Positions 1 through 8,003 of a stretch of DNA of 49,434 nucleotides are shown piece after piece. A program made the translations under genes and the position numbers. The stretch is taken from positions 1-49,434 of the forward strand of contig CAZEFW010000056.1 of NCBI GenBank assembly GCA_964511535.1. The letters run 5' to 3'. Positions within the stretch are counted from its first letter, which is position 1. Every line of letters begins with the position of its first letter. Below the pieces are notes generated by a model. That model was given only the letters and a program-made list of their open reading frames with translations. It had not been told where the DNA came from and made no database searches. The DNA is from CAZCFB01 sp964511535. Lineage in GTDB: Bacteria > Myxococcota_A > Polyangia > GCA-2747355 > CAZCFB01.

Positions 1-1
1 G

Positions 2-721
2 CAGTTCGTCGAGGAGCGGGAGATGACGGTGATGCTGGTGGTGGACATGAGCGCCAGCAGCCTGTTCGGCACCGGGGAGCAGATCAAGCGCGAGATGGCG
101 GCGGAGATGGCCGCTGTGGTGGCGTTCTCAGCCATCAAGAACAACGACCGGGTGGGGCTGATCATCTTCACCGACCGGGTGGAGAAGTTCGTGCCGCCCA
201 AGAAGGGCAAGAAGCATGTGCTGCGCGTGGTGACGGAGATCCTGAGCTACCGTCCCGAGAGCCGGCTGACCAACCTGGCCGCCGGGCTGCAGTTCCTGGG
301 CCGGGTGACCAAGCGCCGCAGCGTGGTGTTCCTGCTGTCCGACTTCATCTCGCCGCCGCCAGAGGGCGAGGCGCCCGACCCGCGGACGCACGCGGTGCCC
401 GAGGCGCTGGAGCATGCCCTGAGGGTGTCGGCGCGCAAGCATGACCTGATCCCGGTGACCATCACCGATCCGCTGGAGCAGGAGCTGACAGGGGTGGGGC
501 TGATCAACCTGGAGGACCTGGAGACGGGGGAGCAGATCCTGTTCGACAGCGACGGGCCGGAGGCCCGGGCCCACGCGGAGTACATGGCCCTCGCCAGGGA
601 GGTGCGGCAGCGGCTGTTTCGCAAGCTGAAGATGGACCACATGGTGGTGCGCACGGATCAACCTTACCTGGGCGCGCTGGTGGACTTCTTCAAGGCGCGC
701 GAGCGGAGGATGCGGCGGTGA
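2..721 (+). CDS. DUF58 domain protein, C-terminal part (5' truncated)
   Basis: This is the C-terminal 239 residues of a DUF58 protein, a von Willebrand A-like family usually encoded next to a MoxR AAA+ ATPase. The reading frame is already open at the window edge (QFVEERE before the first internal Met at 23), so the start lies outside. The hallmark FVEERE segment is followed by VDMSASSLFGTG, a DxSxS MIDAS-like metal-binding motif. Further on, FLLSDF and the DLIPVTITDP strand fit the VWA fold. The stop overlaps the GTG start of the next gene by 4 nt, implying translational coupling in the Bat operon. The family is thought to act with MoxR in envelope or stress complexes. The assignment is firm; the substrate is unknown. 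Confidence 0.9.
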   Translation, partial: QFVEEREMTVMLVVDMSASSLFGTGEQIKREMAAEMAAVVAFSAIKNNDRVGLIIFTDRVEKFVPPKKGKKHVLRVVTEILSYRPESRLTNLAAGLQFLGRVTKRRSVVFLLSDFISPPPEGEAPDPRTHAVPEALEHALRVSARKHDLIPVTITDPLEQELTGVGLINLEDLETGEQILFDSDGPEARAHAEYMALAREVRQRLFRKLKMDHMVVRTDQPYLGALVDFFKARERRMRR

Positions 722-2010
722 GGTGGGGGGTGGCCAGCGCGGCCCTGTGCGCCGTGATTTGCATCTGCCCCGGGGCTGCGCTCGGGCAGGACGCGGGCGC
801 GCCTGCGCCGGCAGAGGTGCCGACGGTGGAGGTGGATCTGGGGGTGGAGCTGGCGACGAAGCTGGTGGTGGATGCAGGGGTGGGGGATATGAAGGGGGAA
901 GGCGGGAGGGACAGGGGAGGCCAGGGCCAGGCCAGGGGCAAGGGAGACAGGCCGGAGTGGGCGCCCAAGCTGACGGCGACGGTCAAGCCGGTGCAGGTGA
1001 AGCTGGGTGATCCCATCACCGTGGAGATCAAGGTGCGGCACTCGCCGGACGTGTCGGTCAACTTGCCCCTCAAGCTGGATCTCGGTCCCTTTTCGGAGCT
1101 GACGCGGGCCGACGCCACGCGGCAGCTGGGGGCCGAGGGGGAGGTGCCCGAGGTGGAGCGCACCTTCACCCTGAAGGTGGCGGCCTACGACCTGGGCAAC
1201 CAGACCCTGCCGCCGGTGGAGGTCACCGCGCTCGGGCCGAGGGGAGAGATGATCTCGCTGAGCACGGCGGCCATGCAGATCGATGTCCGCAGCGTCATGG
1301 CCAACGAGCCCCAGCCCAAGCTCAAGGAGCTGGAGCCGCCGGTCTCGGTGTTTCAGCGCACCTGGTGGCTGATCTACCTGCTCATCGGCCTGGCCGCGGC
1401 CGGGCTGGTGGCCGTGGTGACCCTGCTGGTGGCTCGCCACCTGCGCGAGCGCCGCCGCAGGGAGGCGCCGCAGCCGCCGCCGGTGCCGCCTCACATCACC
1501 GCGCTGAAGCGGCTGGACGCGCTGGACGTGGACCGGCTCATCGACGAGGAGCGCTACAAGGAGCTCTACCTGGAGCTGTCGGAGATCGTGCGCGGCTACA
1601 CGGGCGGGCGCTGGGGGTTCGACGCGCTGGAGATGACCACCAGCGAGATCCGCGAGGCGCTGGTGGCGGCCGGGGCAGACGACGGGCTGCGCATGCGGCT
1701 GGAGACCTTCTTCAATGACTGCGATCTGGTGAAGTTCGCCCGGTATACCCCGGAGCCCGATCCGGCGCGGGAGGCGGCGGACGAGGCGCGGGGGATCGTG
1801 GTTGATACCCAACAGCAGAGGGCAGGGGAAGCTGAACAAGGAATGGAGGACGGGGGGGAGGTACGGCAAACAAAAAACAAAGAACAAATAACAAAAAATG
1901 GGGGCGCTCCGAGGCCGGTGGTGGATGGAGGCGGGCAGGCAGAGGCCGGGGATCGGGCAGAGCCCGAGGCAAACACCGACAAGCAGGAATCGGATGAGAG
2001 GGGTGCGTAG
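718..2010 (+). CDS. Signal-peptide, single-TM protein of the Bat operon (BatD-like)
   Basis: A 430-aa protein starting at a GTG that overlaps the DUF58 stop. Residues 1-23 form a signal peptide ending ALG. Residues ~80-190 look like an extracytoplasmic Ig/BatD-like beta domain (KLTATVKPVQVKLGDPITVE). One TM segment lies at ~216-238, followed by a basic stretch and a cytoplasmic helical domain (~260-350) ending NDCDLVKFARY. The same C-terminal pattern (NCDFARFSPS) occurs in the BatD at 4991-6793, so this is probably a second, shorter BatD-like subunit. It could act with the VWA proteins at the inner membrane. The last ~68 residues are odd: A-rich, Gln/Asn/Lys-containing, with a four-copy 7-bp repeat, unlike the GC-rich codon use elsewhere. 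That tail may be recruited noncoding DNA. Confidence 0.75.
   Translation: MRWGVASAALCAVICICPGAALGQDAGAPAPAEVPTVEVDLGVELATKLVVDAGVGDMKGEGGRDRGGQGQARGKGDRPEWAPKLTATVKPVQVKLGDPITVEIKVRHSPDVSVNLPLKLDLGPFSELTRADATRQLGAEGEVPEVERTFTLKVAAYDLGNQTLPPVEVTALGPRGEMISLSTAAMQIDVRSVMANEPQPKLKELEPPVSVFQRTWWLIYLLIGLAAAGLVAVVTLLVARHLRERRRREAPQPPPVPPHITALKRLDALDVDRLIDEERYKELYLELSEIVRGYTGGRWGFDALEMTTSEIREALVAAGADDGLRMRLETFFNDCDLVKFARYTPEPDPAREAADEARGIVVDTQQQRAGEAEQGMEDGGEVRQTKNKEQITKNGGAPRPVVDGGGQAEAGDRAEPEANTDKQESDERGA
1870..1897 (+). repeat. Tandem heptamer array (ACAAANA x4) inside a CDS
   Basis: Four contiguous 7-bp units, acaaaaa, acaaaga, acaaata and acaaaaa, lie inside the 3' part of the BatD-like gene at 718-2010. 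The tract has almost no G or C within a very GC-rich gene. Because 7 is not a multiple of 3, gain or loss of one unit would shift the frame and replace the last ~36 residues. A four-copy heptamer array of different sequence occurs in the same operon at 4945-4972. Confidence 0.85.
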
Positions 2011-2013
2011 CTG

Positions 2014-3108
2014 ATGCCTCGTAAGGGTCAGGATCGCGCGTTGCTGGTGATGCTCACCATCTTGGTGGGCGTGCCGCCGGTGGCGTACCTGATCTGGAGC
2101 ATGGGGCTGGCCAACAAGTTCGCGTTCAAGACGCCCTGGGCGCTGCTGCTGCTGCTGGCGGCGCCCCTGGCGTTCTGGCTGTTGATCCTGCGTCGGGCCC
2201 GCAGGGCGCCGCCGCTGCTTCACTCCAGCACGGGTCTGCTGGCGGCCTTTCGCCGGGGCGTGGCCGCGCGGGTGGTGCACTTGCCCGCCATCCTGCGGGT
2301 GGTGGCGCTGGTGCTGCTGGTGGGCGCGCTGGCCCGGCCGCAGACTCGCGACCGCGGCGGCAAGGTGGAGGTGGAGGGGATCGATATCGTGCTGGCCCTC
2401 GACCTGTCCAAGAGCATGGAGGCCTCGGACCTCTACCCGAACCGGCTGGAGGCGGCCAAGCGCGTGGTTGATGACTTCATCGCCCGGCGCAAGAGCGACA
2501 AGATCGGGCTGGTGGTGTTCGGCAAGGACGCCTACACCCACTGCCCGCTCACTCTCGACTATTCGGTGCTGCGCAACATGCTGGGTGACCTGGAGCTCGA
2601 CCTGATCGACGGCAGCGCCACGGCCATCGGCAACGCCCTGGGTGTGAGCCTCGCGCGGCTGCGCAAGTCCGACGCCAAGAGCCGGGTGGTGATCCTGATC
2701 ACCGACGGTGAGAACAACGCGGGCAACGTCACGCCGGCCCAGGCGGCGCGCTACGCGTCGGCCATGGGGGTCAAGGCGTTCACCATCCTGATGGGCCCGC
2801 GGGAGGGGGACGTCATGGCGGGGCGCGATCCCTTCGGCCGCCCCATCCGCGTGCGCCGCCAGTACGCGGTGAACCCGAAGCTGCTGGAGATGATCGCCCA
2901 GAAGACCGGCGGCAAGTCGTTCCTCGCCACCGACACCAGGGCGCTGGAGAAGAACTTCGAGGAGATCCTCAACGAGCTGGAGAAGACGACCCGCAAGGAC
3001 GTGGCCGCGGTGTTCGAGGACGCGTACCAGCCCTTCGCGGCCCTGGCGTTGCTGCTGCTCTGCCTCGAGGCGTTGCTATCGCTGTCCCGGCTGAGGGAGT
3101 TCCCCTGA
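2014..3108 (+). CDS. batA: VWA domain membrane protein BatA
   Basis: A 364-aa BatA-type protein. Hydrophobic segments lie at ~12-31, ~39-57 and ~88-106. A von Willebrand A domain spans ~120-310, with a complete MIDAS DLSKS starting at D130 and the later TDGEN strand (ITDGENNAGN). A C-terminal TM segment (~335-353) anchors it again, so the VWA domain should face the periplasm between the membrane anchors. The ATG at 2014 is 3 nt after the upstream stop and follows a GAGAGGGG ribosome binding site at 1995-2003. It sits 1 nt before batB. In other bacteria Bat proteins form envelope complexes linked to oxygen or oxidative stress tolerance; the exact role here is inferred. Confidence 0.88.
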   Translation: MPRKGQDRALLVMLTILVGVPPVAYLIWSMGLANKFAFKTPWALLLLLAAPLAFWLLILRRARRAPPLLHSSTGLLAAFRRGVAARVVHLPAILRVVALVLLVGALARPQTRDRGGKVEVEGIDIVLALDLSKSMEASDLYPNRLEAAKRVVDDFIARRKSDKIGLVVFGKDAYTHCPLTLDYSVLRNMLGDLELDLIDGSATAIGNALGVSLARLRKSDAKSRVVILITDGENNAGNVTPAQAARYASAMGVKAFTILMGPREGDVMAGRDPFGRPIRVRRQYAVNPKLLEMIAQKTGGKSFLATDTRALEKNFEEILNELEKTTRKDVAAVFEDAYQPFAALALLLLCLEALLSLSRLREFP

Positions 3109-3109
3109 G

Positions 3110-4138
3110 ATGAGATTCGCCAACCCGCACATGCTCTGGCTGCTCGGCCTGGTGCCCCTGCTGGTGGTGGGCCTCGCGCTGCGCTACGACTGGCGCCGCC
3201 GGCAGCTCGCGCGGCTGGGGCACCTGGAGCAGATCAAGCGGCTGGCCGCCGCCGTGAGCCCTGCCCGGCGGCTGCTCAAGGCGGCGCTGCTGGTGCTCGG
3301 GGTGACCCTGGTGATCCTCTCGCTGGCCCGGCCCCAGGCCGGGGAGCGCTCCACCCTGGCGCCCAGGGTGGGCATCGACATCGTGGTGGCCCTCGACTTC
3401 TCCAAGAGCATGCTGGCCAGGGACGCCTACCCGAGCCGCATCGAGCGGGCCAAGGCGGAGCTGAACCGGCTCATCGACAGCCTCGGCGGCGACCGCCTCG
3501 GCATGGTCGCCTTCGCGGGCGATGCGGTGGCCTATCCGCTGACCACCGACTACACCGCGGCCAAGCTGTTCTGGCGGGACATGTCGCCCCTGGACATGCC
3601 CGTGGGAGGCACGGCCCTGGGCAAGGCGATCACCGCCGGGGCGCGGCTGCTGGCCGGCGTGCGAGGAAAGGGTCAGCCGCGGGCGCAGGTACTATTATTG
3701 CTCACCGACGGTGAGGACCACGAGAGCGAGCCGCTCAAGGCCGCCGAGGACGCGGCCAAGAAGGGCGTCCGCATCTACGCCGTGGGCATCGGCTCCCGCA
3801 GCGGCGAGCCGGTCCCGGAGGTGGACGACAGCGGCAAGATCGTGGGCTACATGAAGAAGCCTGACGGCGGGTTCGTCACCACCCGCCTGGATGAAAAGAC
3901 CCTCAAGGCGGTGGCCGCCGCCACCAAGGGCAGGTACATCGCCATGGACCCCAAGAGCTTCGCCGTCGAGCCGATCCTCAAGGCGATCAAGAAGCTGAAG
4001 CAGGCGGAGACCAAGGCGCGCCTGATCAAGCACTACGACGAGGCGTTCGCCTGGTTTCTGTTCCCCGGGTTCCTGCTGCTGCTGCTGGAGGCGTGCCTCC
4101 CGGAGCGGCGCCGACGCAGGGCGGAGGAGGCGCCATGA
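3110..4138 (+). CDS. batB: VWA domain membrane protein BatB
   Basis: A 342-aa paralogue of the preceding BatA. It has an N-terminal hydrophobic pair (~7-25 and ~57-75), a VWA domain with MIDAS DFSKS at D96, the TDGEDHESE loop and a C-terminal TM segment (~305-325) followed by a basic tail (ERRRRR). The MNP-like start MRFANPHMLWLLGL is typical of BatA/BatB proteins. The gene begins 1 nt after batA and its TGA overlaps the ATG of batC by 4 nt. BatA and BatB are expected to associate in the inner membrane with the TPR protein BatC. There are two complete MIDAS proteins in a row, so both are likely functional metal-binding adhesion modules. Confidence 0.88.
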   Translation: MRFANPHMLWLLGLVPLLVVGLALRYDWRRRQLARLGHLEQIKRLAAAVSPARRLLKAALLVLGVTLVILSLARPQAGERSTLAPRVGIDIVVALDFSKSMLARDAYPSRIERAKAELNRLIDSLGGDRLGMVAFAGDAVAYPLTTDYTAAKLFWRDMSPLDMPVGGTALGKAITAGARLLAGVRGKGQPRAQVLLLLTDGEDHESEPLKAAEDAAKKGVRIYAVGIGSRSGEPVPEVDDSGKIVGYMKKPDGGFVTTRLDEKTLKAVAAATKGRYIAMDPKSFAVEPILKAIKKLKQAETKARLIKHYDEAFAWFLFPGFLLLLLEACLPERRRRRAEEAP

Positions 4139-4926
4139 CCCACACCCGACTCATCGCCCTGCTGCTGTTGACGCCTCTGCTCTGGGGCTTCGACCCGTTC
4201 CAGAGCAGCAACACCAACGTGGAGGAGGGCAACGCCAAGCTCGGCACCGGCAAGTACAAGGAGGCGCTGGAGCGCTACGACGCGGCGGCCAAGGAGCTGC
4301 CTGACGAGCCGGGGGTGCAGTACAACCGGGGCGTGGCGCTGCACCGGCTGGGCAAGTTCGACAAGGCGCGCGAGGCCCTGTCCCGCGCCGCCGCCGGCCA
4401 GGACCGCGGGCTGCAGGCCAGGAGCTACTACAACCTGGGCAACACCCTGTTCGAGCTGAAGCAGTACAAGGAGGCGGCCGACTCGTTCAAGCGCAGCCTC
4501 CGCCTGCGGCCGGATCATCTCCCCTCCAAGTGGAACCTGGAGCTCGCCCTGCGGCGCATCAAGGAGGAGGAGAAGAAGAAGAAGGACCAGAAGAAGAAGC
4601 AGGACAAGAACAAGGACAAGAACAAGGACAAGCAGGACAAGAACAAGAAGCAGGACCAGAAGAAGGACAAGAAGAAGCAGGGCGACGACGATCCCAACAA
4701 GGACAAGCAGGACAAGAAGAAGCAGGACCAGGACGAGAAGAAGCAAGACCAGCAGGACAAGAAGAAGCAGCAGGAGCGGTCGAACAAGGACAAGCAGCGC
4801 CCGCAGCCTCGGCCCAGGGAGCGTGACTCGGTGCTCGACGCCCTGGAGCGCAACGACAAGAGCCTCCAGCGGCAGCGGTTGCGTGGCATGATGGGCGGGC
4901 GCAGGCGGGTGGTGAAGGACTGGTAG
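4135..4926 (+). CDS. batC: TPR protein BatC with Lys/Asp/Gln-rich tail
   Basis: A 263-aa protein. I chose ATG 4135 because it overlaps the batB stop (ATGA), has GGAGGAGG just upstream and yields a clean signal peptide (MTHTRLIALLLLTPLLWGF). Residues ~29-130 are TPR repeats (GNAKLGTGKYKEALERYD and YYNLGNTLFELKQYKEAADS). Residues ~143-235 are a nearly uninterrupted Lys/Asp/Gln/Asn run, expected to be a highly charged disordered or single-helix segment. A short C-terminal segment (LDALERNDKSLQRQ) resembles the conserved end of BatC proteins. TPRs probably bind the VWA partners in the periplasm. The charged region is unusually long but remains in frame. Confidence 0.85.
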   Translation: MTHTRLIALLLLTPLLWGFDPFQSSNTNVEEGNAKLGTGKYKEALERYDAAAKELPDEPGVQYNRGVALHRLGKFDKAREALSRAAAGQDRGLQARSYYNLGNTLFELKQYKEAADSFKRSLRLRPDHLPSKWNLELALRRIKEEEKKKKDQKKKQDKNKDKNKDKQDKNKKQDQKKDKKKQGDDDPNKDKQDKKKQDQDEKKQDQQDKKKQQERSNKDKQRPQPRPRERDSVLDALERNDKSLQRQRLRGMMGGRRRVVKDW

Positions 4927-4941
4927 CGGCGCTTCGCGCCG
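4927..4941 (+). terminator. GC-rich hairpin directly after batC
   Basis: The bases CGGCGC, loop TTC, GCGCCG form a perfect 6-bp stem immediately after the batC TAG. No T run follows, so it is not a classical intrinsic terminator. It may be an attenuator, a 3' mRNA stabiliser or a small extragenic palindrome within the operon. Confidence 0.5.
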
Positions 4942-4944
4942 AGG

Positions 4945-4972
4945 CCTCAGGCCTCAGGCTTCAGGCTTCAGG
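4945..4972 (+). repeat. Tandem heptamer array (CYTCAGG x4) between batC and batD
   Basis: Four contiguous 7-bp units, CCTCAGG twice then CTTCAGG twice, sit between the post-batC hairpin and the TTG start of batD. The array fills about half of the only sizeable gap in the operon. Copy-number change would alter the batC-batD spacing. Confidence 0.85.
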
Positions 4973-4990
4973 AACTGGACGCGGTGTAGA

Positions 4991-6793
4991 TTGCATGGAC
5001 TTCGATACATAGCAGCTGTGTTGTTGGCGGCGGTGGTTTGCGCGGCCTCTCCCGCCTGGGCGCAGCAGGCGCGGGTGCAGCTCAGCCTCGACCGGTCCCT
5101 GGCCTATGTGGGCGAGGAGGTGCGGGTGGAGGTCGCCATCCGCATCAACGGTCGCGTGGGCTACGAGCGCTACCTGCCGCCCTCCTTCGAGGGGTTCCGC
5201 GTGCTCGGCAGCGGCATGTCGAGCCAGAACATCGAGATCATCAACATGCAGGTGCGCCGCACCGAGAGCTATGTCTACACGGTGACGCCGGCCAAGGTGG
5301 GGAGCCTGAAGGTGGGGCCGGCCGCGGTGATGAGCGGCGGCAAGATGATCAAGTCCCAGGTGGTCAAGCTGCAGGTGAAGCAGGGCTCTGCGCGCCCCGC
5401 GCCGGCGGCGCCGGACCCGACCGCGCCCCCGCAGCCGGGCGCCGGCGGAGAGGACCGCGGCCAGGGCAGGGCGGCGTTCATCCTGGTGGACGCCCGCCCC
5501 GAGCGCGTCTACATCGGCCAGGAGGTGCTGGCCACCTGGACCCTGTACGTGGCCGGAAACATCGGCATGCGCTCGCCCCAGGTCAGCGGCCTGCCCGCCA
5601 CCGACGGCTTCTGGAGCGAGGACCACAACTCGCCGTCCCAGCTGTCATACGAGCAGAAAGTGGTCAACGGCAACGTCTTCAACGTGGCGCTGCTGCTGCG
5701 CAAGAAGCTGTTCGCCCAGAAAACGGGCAAGCTGTCCCTCGGGCCGATGAAGATGGGCCTGACCCTGGTGCAGTTCTTCAACTCGCGCCGGCTGGAGATC
5801 TCCAGCGAGGCGAAGCAGATCGAGGTGCTGCCGCTGCCAGCGCAGGGCAAGCCCGCCGGCTTCGTGCCGGGCAACGTCGGGCGCTTCGACCTGACCACGA
5901 CCCTGGACCGGGACAAGATCAAGGGCGGCGACGCCGTGACCCTGCAGGTGGTGGTGCGGGGCGACGGCAACGTGCGTCAGCTCAATGTGCCAGCGCTGAC
6001 CGCGATGGACGGGTTCAAGGTTTACGAGCCCAAGGTCACCGACAACCTCGCCCTCGGTGAGAAGAAGCTGGAGTACCTGCTGATGCCCACCCGCGCCGGG
6101 CGGCTGAAGGTGCCCTCCATCGCGGTGCCCACCTTCGATCCGGCCTCGGGGGAGTACCGCGTGCTGCGCAGCGAGCCGCTGGCCCTGACGGTCACCGGCC
6201 CGATGCCCCAGGCCCTGACGCCGCGCAAGGACCCGCGCAAGAACGTGCTCGGGCCGAGCATCCGGCCCCCGCGGCCTGCCGACGCGCCGCTGACCCACGA
6301 GGCGCCCTTTCGGCCGCTGTCGAGCGCGAAGCTCTGGGGGCTCTTCCTGGCCCCCCTGCTGTTGCTCGGGCTGGTCACCGGCGGTGAGCGGCTGCGAGAT
6401 TCCCTCAGGCGAGAGACCCCGCGGCGGCAGCAACGGGCCGCGGCCCGGCGCATCAAGGCGCACCTCAAGACGGCCCGGGACCTGAGCCGGGCGGGGGACA
6501 AGGAGGCGTTCTTCAGCGAGGTTGCCGCCGCCCTTCGGGACCTGCTGGACCACCGGCTCGGCGCCAGGATGGAGGGCCTGACCCGGCCCGAGCTGGGCCG
6601 GGAGCTGGAGCGCCGGGGCTTCCCGCCCGAGCTGGTGAGCGAGCTCCTGCAGGAGCTGGACAACTGCGACTTCGCCCGCTTCTCCCCGTCGGGATCGGAC
6701 CCCCGCGAGATGGACCAGGCGCTCAAGCGCACGCGCAAGCTGCTGGACCGGATCAACCGGGTCAAGCTGGCAGACGTGGAGGTGGGCCCATGA
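4991..6793 (+). CDS. batD: BatD oxygen-tolerance family protein
   Basis: A 600-aa BatD protein. The best start is TTG 4991, since it gives a complete signal peptide (residues 1-24, ending AWA before QQA) and an in-frame stop lies just upstream at 4987. No strong Shine-Dalgarno is visible apart from an AGGA about 18 nt upstream, so the start is weaker than its neighbours. Several Ig-like beta domains follow (~26-120, ~150-270 and ~290-400), then a TM segment at ~448-466. The cytoplasmic C-terminal domain (~480-590) ends with NCDFARFSPS, matching the smaller BatD-like protein at 718-2010. It is likely an inner-membrane scaffold for BatA/B/C. The stop overlaps the batE start by 4 nt. Confidence 0.87.
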   Translation: MHGLRYIAAVLLAAVVCAASPAWAQQARVQLSLDRSLAYVGEEVRVEVAIRINGRVGYERYLPPSFEGFRVLGSGMSSQNIEIINMQVRRTESYVYTVTPAKVGSLKVGPAAVMSGGKMIKSQVVKLQVKQGSARPAPAAPDPTAPPQPGAGGEDRGQGRAAFILVDARPERVYIGQEVLATWTLYVAGNIGMRSPQVSGLPATDGFWSEDHNSPSQLSYEQKVVNGNVFNVALLLRKKLFAQKTGKLSLGPMKMGLTLVQFFNSRRLEISSEAKQIEVLPLPAQGKPAGFVPGNVGRFDLTTTLDRDKIKGGDAVTLQVVVRGDGNVRQLNVPALTAMDGFKVYEPKVTDNLALGEKKLEYLLMPTRAGRLKVPSIAVPTFDPASGEYRVLRSEPLALTVTGPMPQALTPRKDPRKNVLGPSIRPPRPADAPLTHEAPFRPLSSAKLWGLFLAPLLLLGLVTGGERLRDSLRRETPRRQQRAAARRIKAHLKTARDLSRAGDKEAFFSEVAAALRDLLDHRLGARMEGLTRPELGRELERRGFPPELVSELLQELDNCDFARFSPSGSDPREMDQALKRTRKLLDRINRVKLADVEVGP

Positions 6794-7560
6794 CCCGCGC
6801 GCTGGCCCTCGTCCTGCTGGTGGCGGCGCTGTGGGGCGCCCCCGCGGCGGCCGCCGCCGAGACGCTGCAGCAGGCCTACGCCCGGGCGCTGCAGGAGCAC
6901 TACGCGGGCAAGTACGACAAGGCCATCGAGTCGATGGAGCGGATCCTGGCGGTGCCCATGGAGAGCGCCGACCTGCACTACAACCTCGGCTGCGCCTACT
7001 TCCGCCTCGGCAAGCTGGGGCCCGCCATCTTCCACTTCGAGCGCTCCCTGGCCCTGGACGGCTCGGGCGAGGACGCGCGCCACAACCTGGCCGCCAGCCG
7101 CGCCGTGGCCGCCACCCGGGTGACGGATCAGCTCAAGGGCGCCGCGCGGGAGTCGTGGTGGGTCCGGGCGGTCCAGACCCTGGGCGCCAGGACCTGGACC
7201 GTGATCTTCCTGGTGCTCTGGTGGCTCACCCTCGGCCTGGTGCTGGCCCTGCGGTACGTGGCGGCGGGGCCGCTGCGCGCAGGCATGGTCGCTGGCACCG
7301 CCTTCCTGGGGCTGGTCACCTTCACCTCCGGGCTGCTCTTCCTCGGCCGCGTTCACCATGACCGCGCGGTGGTCAAGGGGATCGTGCTGCCCGACAAGCT
7401 GGAGGTGCGCGAGGGGCCCAGCGACAGCGCCAAGGCCACCTTCAAGCTGCACGCCGGCTTCAAGGTGCGGCTGCAGGCGCGGGCCGAGGGGTGGGTGCGC
7501 ATCCGCCTGCCCAACGGGCTGGAGGGGTGGGCGCAGAAGCGCGACATCGGGGTGCTGTGA
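6790..7560 (+). CDS. batE: BatE: TPR, membrane segments and SH3-like domain
   Basis: A 256-aa protein that closes the operon. It has a signal peptide (1-24, ending AAAAAE), a TPR region (~30-100: YAGKYDKAIESMERIL and YFRLGKLGPAIFHFERSL), two TM segments (~138-158 and ~165-187) and a bacterial SH3-like domain (~193-255: KLEVREGPSDSAKATFKLHAG and WVRIRLPNGLEGW). This order is characteristic of BatE. The SH3 module could contact peptidoglycan or partner proteins. The ATG overlaps the batD stop. No obvious terminator is seen before the next gene, 34 nt away, so read-through is possible. Confidence 0.85.
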   Translation: MTRALALVLLVAALWGAPAAAAAETLQQAYARALQEHYAGKYDKAIESMERILAVPMESADLHYNLGCAYFRLGKLGPAIFHFERSLALDGSGEDARHNLAASRAVAATRVTDQLKGAARESWWVRAVQTLGARTWTVIFLVLWWLTLGLVLALRYVAAGPLRAGMVAGTAFLGLVTFTSGLLFLGRVHHDRAVVKGIVLPDKLEVREGPSDSAKATFKLHAGFKVRLQARAEGWVRIRLPNGLEGWAQKRDIGVL

Positions 7561-7594
7561 GGCTGATCCCCGCCCGGGATCTCAGGAGGAACCC

Positions 7595-7990
7595 ATGACC
7601 ATTCGCCAGGCCGCCTGCAGCTGCGGGCAGCTCACCCTGGAGGCGCGCGGGGAGCCGGTGCGCATCTCCATATGTCACTGCCGTGCCTGCCAGCGCAGGT
7701 CGGGCAGCGTGTTCGCGGCCCAGGCGCGCTTCCCGGCCGACGCCGTGACTACCCAGGGGCGCGCCACCGCCTACGAGCGCAAGGCGGACTCGGGCAACAG
7801 GGCGACGTTTCACTTCTGCCCCGAGTGCGGGGCCACGGTGCACTACACCCTGGACGCACTGCCCGGGTATGTGGCGGTGCCGGTGGGCGCCTTCGCCGAC
7901 GCCGACTTCCCGACGCCCACCGTCTCGGTTTACGAGGCCCGCAGGCACCCCTGGGTTGTGGTGCCCGAGGAGTTCGAGCACTGGGATTGA
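7595..7990 (+). CDS. GFA / CENP-V family zinc protein
   Basis: A 131-aa protein of the glutathione-dependent formaldehyde-activating (GFA) fold family. The ATG at 7595 is preceded by a strong AGGAGG at 7584-7589. The zinc ligands are all visible: CSC at 8-10, CHCRAC at 27-32 and CPEC at 75-78, in the order typical of the Mss4-like fold. The length is normal for the family. Despite the name, most members have no proven formaldehyde activity; binding of small thiols or S-hydroxymethyl glutathione is the usual guess. It converges on the spermidine-synthase-like gene with a 13-nt gap and may be cotranscribed with batE. Confidence 0.88.
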   Translation: MTIRQAACSCGQLTLEARGEPVRISICHCRACQRRSGSVFAAQARFPADAVTTQGRATAYERKADSGNRATFHFCPECGATVHYTLDALPGYVAVPVGAFADADFPTPTVSVYEARRHPWVVVPEEFEHWD

Positions 7991-8003
7991 GCCCGGCGTC
8001 TCG

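Noticed and set aside
664..2541. Long open frame on the minus strand opposite the Bat genes
   Set aside because: It is antisense to well-supported DUF58, BatD-like and BatA genes, has His/Arg/Leu-rich composition typical of GC-rich shadow frames and no recognisable domain.
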